8,890 nucleotides of DNA from Anaerolineales bacterium (GTDB taxonomy: Bacteria > Chloroflexota > Anaerolineae > Anaerolineales > Villigracilaceae), in contig JAEURF010000016.1 of assembly GCA_016789205.1 (NCBI GenBank), forward strand, positions 4,293-13,182, in the 5' to 3' direction. A program made the translations under genes and the position numbers. Each line of letters starts with the position of its first letter. Positions within the stretch are counted from its first letter, which is position 1. The notes beneath the pieces are model-generated. The model was not told the DNA's origin. It saw only the letters and a list, made by a program, of their open reading frames with translations, and did no database searches. This document shows, piece by piece, positions 6,007 to 8,890 of the stretch.

Positions 6007-6426
6007 ATGAATACTAAAAAGTTTTCGATTTTGCTGGCGGCACTGATGCTTGTTCTTGTGCAGTTAGCCTGTGCGGCTGGTGAACCTGCCTTGAGTGGTA
6101 CCCGCACTTCCACCGACCAAGATGGCACTCAAACCACATCTACGTTCGGTGCATTTGATACAGTTTATGTTGTTAGTGATTTAGCCAATGGCGCGGCTGG
6201 CAACGTGATTACATCCAAATGGTATGCAGTTAATGCAGAAGGTTTGGACCCAAACTTCTTCCTTGATGAAGCCGACATTACAGTCACTGAAGCAGATGCA
6301 CCTTTCAATGGAACGATTTATTTCTTCTTCCCGGCTCCTTCAGGTGGTTGGCCCACAGGTACCTATAAAGTTGAAATTTATTTCAACGGTGCTTTGAGCG
6401 GTACAGCAGAATTCTCAGTTCAATAA
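6007..6426 (+). CDS. small secreted lipoprotein of unknown function
   Basis: 139 residues. Lys4-Lys5 and a hydrophobic stretch (about 7-21) form a signal peptide that ends at Cys22 in LVQLAC. Gln at -3 is not the classical lipobox residue (Leu), so lipidation is likely but not certain. Next comes a short Ser/Thr-rich linker (about 30-46), then a beta-rich domain with FGAFDTVYVVSDL, an SKWYAV strand and the ending WPTGTYKVEIYFNG (115-128) through EFSV. This reads like a single immunoglobulin-like module of a kind I associate with Chloroflexota envelope proteins, but I do not recognise a named family. AAAGGAG lies 9 nt before the ATG. The gene has its own promoter-like box and a strong terminator, so it is probably a single-gene transcript. 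It would sit on the outer face of the cytoplasmic membrane. Confidence 0.8.
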   Translation: MNTKKFSILLAALMLVLVQLACAAGEPALSGTRTSTDQDGTQTTSTFGAFDTVYVVSDLANGAAGNVITSKWYAVNAEGLDPNFFLDEADITVTEADAPFNGTIYFFFPAPSGGWPTGTYKVEIYFNGALSGTAEFSVQ

Positions 6427-6438
6427 TTGTGTTTGAAG

Positions 6439-6472
6439 AAAAGCGGACATCATTGCTGATGTCCGCTTTTTT
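6439..6472 (+). terminator. intrinsic terminator of the lipoprotein gene
   Basis: A perfect 13-bp stem pairs AAAAGCGGACATC (6439-6451) with GATGTCCGCTTTT (6458-6470) around a 6-nt loop, and is followed by a run of Ts through 6472. It begins 12 nt after the stop codon. Confidence 0.93.
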
Positions 6473-6475
6473 GTT

Positions 6476-6484
6476 TGGTAAAAT
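6476..6484 (+). promoter_or_regulatory. possible extended -10 promoter of cbs
   Basis: TGG-TAAAAT (TAAAAT at 6479-6484) fits an extended -10 element and lies 4 nt after the T-run of the preceding terminator. No -35 box is evident, because the expected place falls inside the terminator stem. Transcription would start near 6491, about 20 nt before the ATG. Confidence 0.4.
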
Positions 6485-6511
6485 ATCTCTAACCCTAATT
6501 AAGGAGAGAGA

Positions 6512-7924
6512 ATGATTGTTTTGCCAGAGTCAAAAGAGAAACGAGTTTTCAATAATGTTTTAGGGGCAATGGGGAATACACCACTGGTTAGATTAGAAAG
6601 AATCGGCAAAGATTTACCTGTTCCATTGTATGCAAAATTAGAATTTATGAATCCCGGCGGCTCTGTCAAAGACCGTGTCGGCGCAAATATTATTGAACAA
6701 GCCGAAAAAAGAGGCGAGATTAAACCGGGCGGAACGATAGTAGAAGCCACATCTGGCAACACAGGTGTAGGCTTGGCAATTGCGGCGGCGTTGAAAGGCT
6801 ATAAAACCATCTTCGTCATGCCCGATAAAATGAGCAATGAAAAAATCTTATTACTCCGTGCTTATGGAGCAAAAGTAGTTATCACGCCTACGGCTGTTGG
6901 TCCCGATGACCCACGTTCTTATTATGAAGTCGCTAAAAAATTTGCGCGCGAAACTCCCAATGCAATTTTAGCGAATCAATATCACAACCCTGATAATCCC
7001 AAAACGCATGAGTTGAGTACAGGTCCAGAATTGTGGGAACAAACCGATGGAAAATTAACCGATGTCATTATCGGTATTGGAACTGGCGGAACAATCACAG
7101 GTGTTGGTCGTTATCTAAAATCAAAAAATCCAAACATCACGATTGTTGGCGTGGATATTGAAGGCTCAATACTCACGGAGATTTGGCAAAACAAAGGCGT
7201 GATTCCGCCGGGCGCTTATCCAAAAACATATAAAGTCGAAGGTATTGGCGAAGACTTTTTGCCATCTACAATGGACATCAATTATGTAGATGCAATTGAA
7301 CGTGCTGGTGATAGAGAATCATTTTTATGGGCGCGCCAGTTAGTGCGCCAAGAAGGAATTTTTGCGGGTGGTTCGTCAGGTTCTGCTATTGCAGGTGCTA
7401 TCAAGTACTGTAAAAAATTAAAAGGTGACCGTTTACCTGTGGTCATTCTGCCAGACTCTGGTTCGCGTTATCTCTCAAAATTTTATGATGATAAATGGAT
7501 GCGTGAATTTGGCTTCCTCAGCATGGAATTTGGAGAAACGGCTCTGGGCGACCTTCTACTTGCGAAACCAAACAAACAGTTACTTACCGCCACACTGGGC
7601 GACTCAATCCGCAAAGTCGTCAATGTTATGCATCAAAATGCTGTCTCCCAAATGCCAGTGATAGATAAAGAAGGCAATTTAGCCGGTCTCATCGAAGAAG
7701 TAGATTTGCTTAATCACTTATTAGAAAGACACGAACATAATAATGACGAGCCAATTGATAATCTCATTCAAAAGGCAAGCGCAATCTTCCCACCCGAAAC
7801 GTTACTTGAAGAAGCCATGCCATCCTTAACTGCTGGCTTAGCTTTGATTGTTTTAGAAAATAATAAGCCAGTCGGCATTCTGACGAAGATTGATGTATTA
7901 GATTACGTAGCAGGGAAGATATAA
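6512..7924 (+). CDS. cbs: cystathionine beta-synthase-type PLP enzyme with C-terminal CBS-domain pair
   Basis: 470-residue fold-type II PLP enzyme that should condense serine (or an activated serine) with homocysteine to cystathionine in transsulfuration. A cysteine synthase activity cannot be excluded. The catalytic core spans about 10-335. The PLP Schiff-base lysine is Lys53 in NPGGSVKDR, the substrate loop is TSGNTG (80-85), the phosphate-binding loop is GTGGT (190-194), and EGIFAGGSSG (281-290) and PDSGSRYLSKFYDDKWM (315-331) follow. The last motif is characteristic of CBS rather than plain CysK. Two CBS motifs form a C-terminal Bateman module at about 350-406 and 412-470, which binds adenosyl ligands such as SAM in some relatives. 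The N-terminal haem domain of animal CBS is absent. AAGGAG (6501-6506) lies 5 nt before the ATG. The gene is flanked by terminators on both sides, and no cystathionine gamma-lyase neighbour is seen. Confidence 0.94.
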   Translation: MIVLPESKEKRVFNNVLGAMGNTPLVRLERIGKDLPVPLYAKLEFMNPGGSVKDRVGANIIEQAEKRGEIKPGGTIVEATSGNTGVGLAIAAALKGYKTIFVMPDKMSNEKILLLRAYGAKVVITPTAVGPDDPRSYYEVAKKFARETPNAILANQYHNPDNPKTHELSTGPELWEQTDGKLTDVIIGIGTGGTITGVGRYLKSKNPNITIVGVDIEGSILTEIWQNKGVIPPGAYPKTYKVEGIGEDFLPSTMDINYVDAIERAGDRESFLWARQLVRQEGIFAGGSSGSAIAGAIKYCKKLKGDRLPVVILPDSGSRYLSKFYDDKWMREFGFLSMEFGETALGDLLLAKPNKQLLTATLGDSIRKVVNVMHQNAVSQMPVIDKEGNLAGLIEEVDLLNHLLERHEHNNDEPIDNLIQKASAIFPPETLLEEAMPSLTAGLALIVLENNKPVGILTKIDVLDYVAGKI

Positions 7925-7935
7925 AATTTTTCCTC

Positions 7936-7965
7936 AAACCCTGACCGGAGCGGTCGGGGTTTTTT
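7936..7965 (+). terminator. intrinsic terminator of cbs
   Basis: AAACCCTGACCG (7936-7947), loop GAG, and CGGTCGGGGTTT (7951-7962) form a 12-bp stem with one T-G wobble, followed by Ts to 7965. It starts 11 nt after the cbs stop. Confidence 0.93.
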
Positions 7966-7987
7966 GATTAAACCATCCCTTAGCCTA

Positions 7988-8015
7988 TTGAATAGAACAA
8001 ATTTTCTGCTATAAT
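7988..8015 (+). promoter_or_regulatory. promoter of the DUF1761 gene
   Basis: TTGAAT (7988-7993) and TATAAT (8010-8015) are separated by 16 nt. TGC directly before the -10 box makes it an extended -10. Transcription would start near 8022. Confidence 0.7.
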
Positions 8016-8025
8016 GAAAATACTA

Positions 8026-8043
8026 GATTGGCGCGTGCCAATC
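8026..8043 (+). promoter_or_regulatory. perfect inverted repeat at the 5' end of the DUF1761 transcript
   Basis: GATTGGC (8026-8032), loop GCGT, GCCAATC (8037-8043) forms a perfect 7-bp stem. It begins about 4 nt after the predicted transcription start and ends 11 nt before the Shine-Dalgarno sequence. It may be a 5'-terminal mRNA-stabilising hairpin or a palindromic operator bound by a repressor. The sequence does not decide between these. Confidence 0.45.
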
Positions 8044-8054
8044 AAATTAAAATA

Positions 8055-8060
8055 TGGAGG
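8055..8060 (+). promoter_or_regulatory. Shine-Dalgarno deciding the DUF1761 start
   Basis: TGGAGG ends 5 nt before the ATG at 8066. It overlaps the in-frame upstream ATG at 8054, which has no ribosome binding site of its own, so translation should begin at 8066. Confidence 0.75.
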
Positions 8061-8065
8061 CAGAA

Positions 8066-8488
8066 ATGGATTTCAGTTCAATTAATTGGTTAGCAGTTTT
8101 GTTATGTCTTGTTGCAAGTATGGTGATAGGAGGCGTTTGGTTTAGCCCCAAGGTGTTTTTCAATACATGGTGGAAAGCTATTGGCAAAACAGACAAAGAC
8201 ATGCAAGATATGTCTAAAGGCAGTTCTGCTAGCATGATGGCTACATGGGGTGGCACTATCCTAGCTTCTTTGGTTCAAGCAATCTTTATGGGACTGATGA
8301 CCAACGCCATGGGTGCCACAAATTGGTCATCTGGCGCAATGATGGGCTTCTGGCTTTGGCTTGGTTTTGTCGCTCCGTCTAGCCTCACCAACAAACTCTT
8401 TGCCGATAGAGTCCCCGCCTGGTTTTACGAAGTAGGCAATCATCTCGTCACATTCCTCGTCATGGGTGCCATTCAAGGCGCCATGTAA
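8066..8488 (+). CDS. DUF1761 family integral membrane protein
   Basis: 140-residue protein with four predicted membrane helices at about 7-25, 58-80, 91-109 and 126-140. The opening INWLAVLLCLVASMVIGGVW followed by FSP is the typical DUF1761 start, and the residues WW-KAIG (35-40) after it also fit. Between helices 1 and 2 is a hydrophilic loop rich in Lys, Asp and Ser (about 41-56). The function of the family is unknown. The start at 8066 is chosen over the in-frame ATG at 8054 because the ribosome binding site covers the latter. The gene has its own promoter-like sequence and is followed by two hairpins, so it is likely monocistronic unless the terminator is read through into the acetyltransferase gene. 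Confidence 0.85.
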   Translation: MDFSSINWLAVLLCLVASMVIGGVWFSPKVFFNTWWKAIGKTDKDMQDMSKGSSASMMATWGGTILASLVQAIFMGLMTNAMGATNWSSGAMMGFWLWLGFVAPSSLTNKLFADRVPAWFYEVGNHLVTFLVMGAIQGAM

Positions 8489-8501
8489 AATGAATCATGT
8501 A

Positions 8502-8522
8502 GGTCACGTTTGTACCGTGACT
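8502..8522. repeat. inverted repeat between DUF1761 and GNAT genes
   Basis: GTCACG (8503-8508) and CGTGAC (8516-8521) are separated by 7 nt, with an outer G-T wobble. It could be a small RNA hairpin upstream of the main terminator, or an operator for the acetyltransferase gene downstream. There is no T-run after it, so it is unlikely to be a terminator by itself. Confidence 0.4.
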
Positions 8523-8534
8523 GTCTAATCAAGT

Positions 8535-8576
8535 AAAATAAAACAGACGGTTAACTTAACCGTCTGTTTTATTTTT
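8535..8576 (+). terminator. long palindromic terminator, likely bidirectional
   Basis: The arms AAAATAAAACAGACGGTTA and TAACCGTCTGTTTTATTTT are perfectly complementary over 19 bp around a 3-nt centre (8554-8556), with A-rich and T-rich outer parts. On either strand the GC core is followed by T-rich sequence, so it could stop transcription both ways. It begins 46 nt after the DUF1761 stop and ends one base before the Shine-Dalgarno sequence of the next gene. Confidence 0.85.
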
Positions 8577-8584
8577 GGAGAAAC

Positions 8585-8890
8585 ATGATTAGACCTTATC
8601 AAGAAGAAGATTTTGAAATTATCGTCAAATTTTGGTTTGAAGCAATTCAAGGTGCAGAGCCAGAACTTGTTAAACGCATGAAGTATGAATTTCAAGGCGC
8701 GCGTGAATATTTTAAAAATGTTGTTACTGAAAACAAAATCTGGGTATATGAAATAAATCAAAACCCTGTCGGTTTCATTGCTATGCAAAATGATTTTATT
8801 CACCGTTTATATGTAAACCCGCAATATCATCGTCAAGGCATTGGACAAGCCTTACTTGAATTTGCCAAAACACTTTCACCAAATCATCTA
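8585..8890 (+). CDS. GNAT family N-acetyltransferase, C-terminus cut by window
   Basis: 102 codons are seen and the frame is open to the window end. It begins MIRPYQEEDFEIIVKFW, the usual beta1-alpha1 start of GNAT proteins. It then has IWVYEINQNPVGFIAM (central strands, about 55-71) and LYVNPQYHRQGIGQALLEFA (about 78-97), whose RQGIGQ is the acetyl-CoA pyrophosphate-binding motif. The family transfers acetyl groups from acetyl-CoA to an amine. The substrate cannot be told from this part. GGAG (8577-8580) lies 4 nt before the ATG and directly after the palindromic terminator, so there is no room for a promoter after that terminator. Expression must come from read-through or from a promoter inside or before the hairpin, for example TAAAAT at 8534-8539. 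Its base composition looks more A/T-rich than that of the ABC operon. Confidence 0.88.
   Translation, partial: MIRPYQEEDFEIIVKFWFEAIQGAEPELVKRMKYEFQGAREYFKNVVTENKIWVYEINQNPVGFIAMQNDFIHRLYVNPQYHRQGIGQALLEFAKTLSPNHL

Noticed and set aside
5942..6462. Direct repeat ATTGCTGATGT at 5942-5952 and 6452-6462, bracketing the lipoprotein gene
   Set aside because: Several 11-nt matches are expected by chance in a window of this size, and the two copies lie in unrelated contexts (a -10 region and a terminator stem). There is no sign of an element boundary.
5170..6499. AACCCTAAT at 5170-5178 and 6491-6499, both near gene starts
   Set aside because: A 9-nt match is expected many times by chance. The positions relative to the -10 boxes differ, one being before and one after.
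8054..8065. Upstream in-frame ATG for the DUF1761 protein
   Set aside because: It overlaps TGGAGG, which is ideally spaced for the ATG at 8066, and has no ribosome binding site of its own.
8525..8803. Minus-strand open frame of 92 codons opposite the GNAT gene
   Set aside because: It covers the palindromic terminator and is antisense to a conserved acetyltransferase. It is explained by the A/T-rich composition.
1..8890. Search by eye for tRNA, rRNA, CRISPR repeats, insertion-sequence ends, toxin-antitoxin pairs and defence genes
   Set aside because: No cloverleaf, spaced repeats, transposase or integrase motifs, or toxin-antitoxin-like gene pair could be seen on either strand.

Overview
The window looks like a chromosomal segment from a member of the Chloroflexota, probably Anaerolineae. 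This is inferred from protein style: a Thr/Pro-rich tail on an envelope protein, a small lipoprotein with a 'WPTGTYKVEIYFNG'-type C-terminal module, and a GldA/GldF/GldG/DUF4340 transporter cluster outside Bacteroidetes. No marker gene was compared, so the assignment is tentative. I see no tRNA, rRNA, CRISPR array, insertion sequence or phage gene. Every gap between genes is under about 170 bases.

Left part, minus strand (1-5147). The window opens inside a primary-type sigma-70 factor whose C-terminal part lies beyond base 1. Upstream of it sits a stem-loop, then a compact operon read leftwards: ABC ATPase (4102-5028), ABC-2 permease (3347-4093), GldG-like membrane protein (1731-3347) and DUF4340 membrane protein (1038-1727). 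The gaps are 8 nt, a 1-nt overlap (TAATG) and 3 nt, so these four genes are almost certainly co-transcribed and translationally coupled, and their products probably form one envelope complex. A good promoter (TTGACT-N18-TATAGT) lies at 5118-5147. Between it and the first gene is a terminator-like hairpin that could act as an attenuator.

Right part, plus strand (5185-8890). The genes here appear to be mostly separate transcription units, several with their own promoter-like box and terminator. They are alaX (alanyl-tRNA editing hydrolase, apparently leaderless), a small secreted lipoprotein of unknown function, a cystathionine beta-synthase-type PLP enzyme with a C-terminal CBS-domain pair, a four-helix DUF1761 membrane protein, and the start of a GNAT acetyltransferase cut by the window end.

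The genes are mostly ordinary. The most distinctive signals are regulatory: the leaderless alaX start, the leader hairpin of the ABC operon, the 5'-terminal hairpin of the DUF1761 transcript, and a long near-perfect palindrome ending one base before the GNAT ribosome binding site. At protein level, the AlaX metal site has Asp where Cys is usual, and the sigma factor departs from the family pattern close to the window edge. I found no convincing new defence or mobile system.
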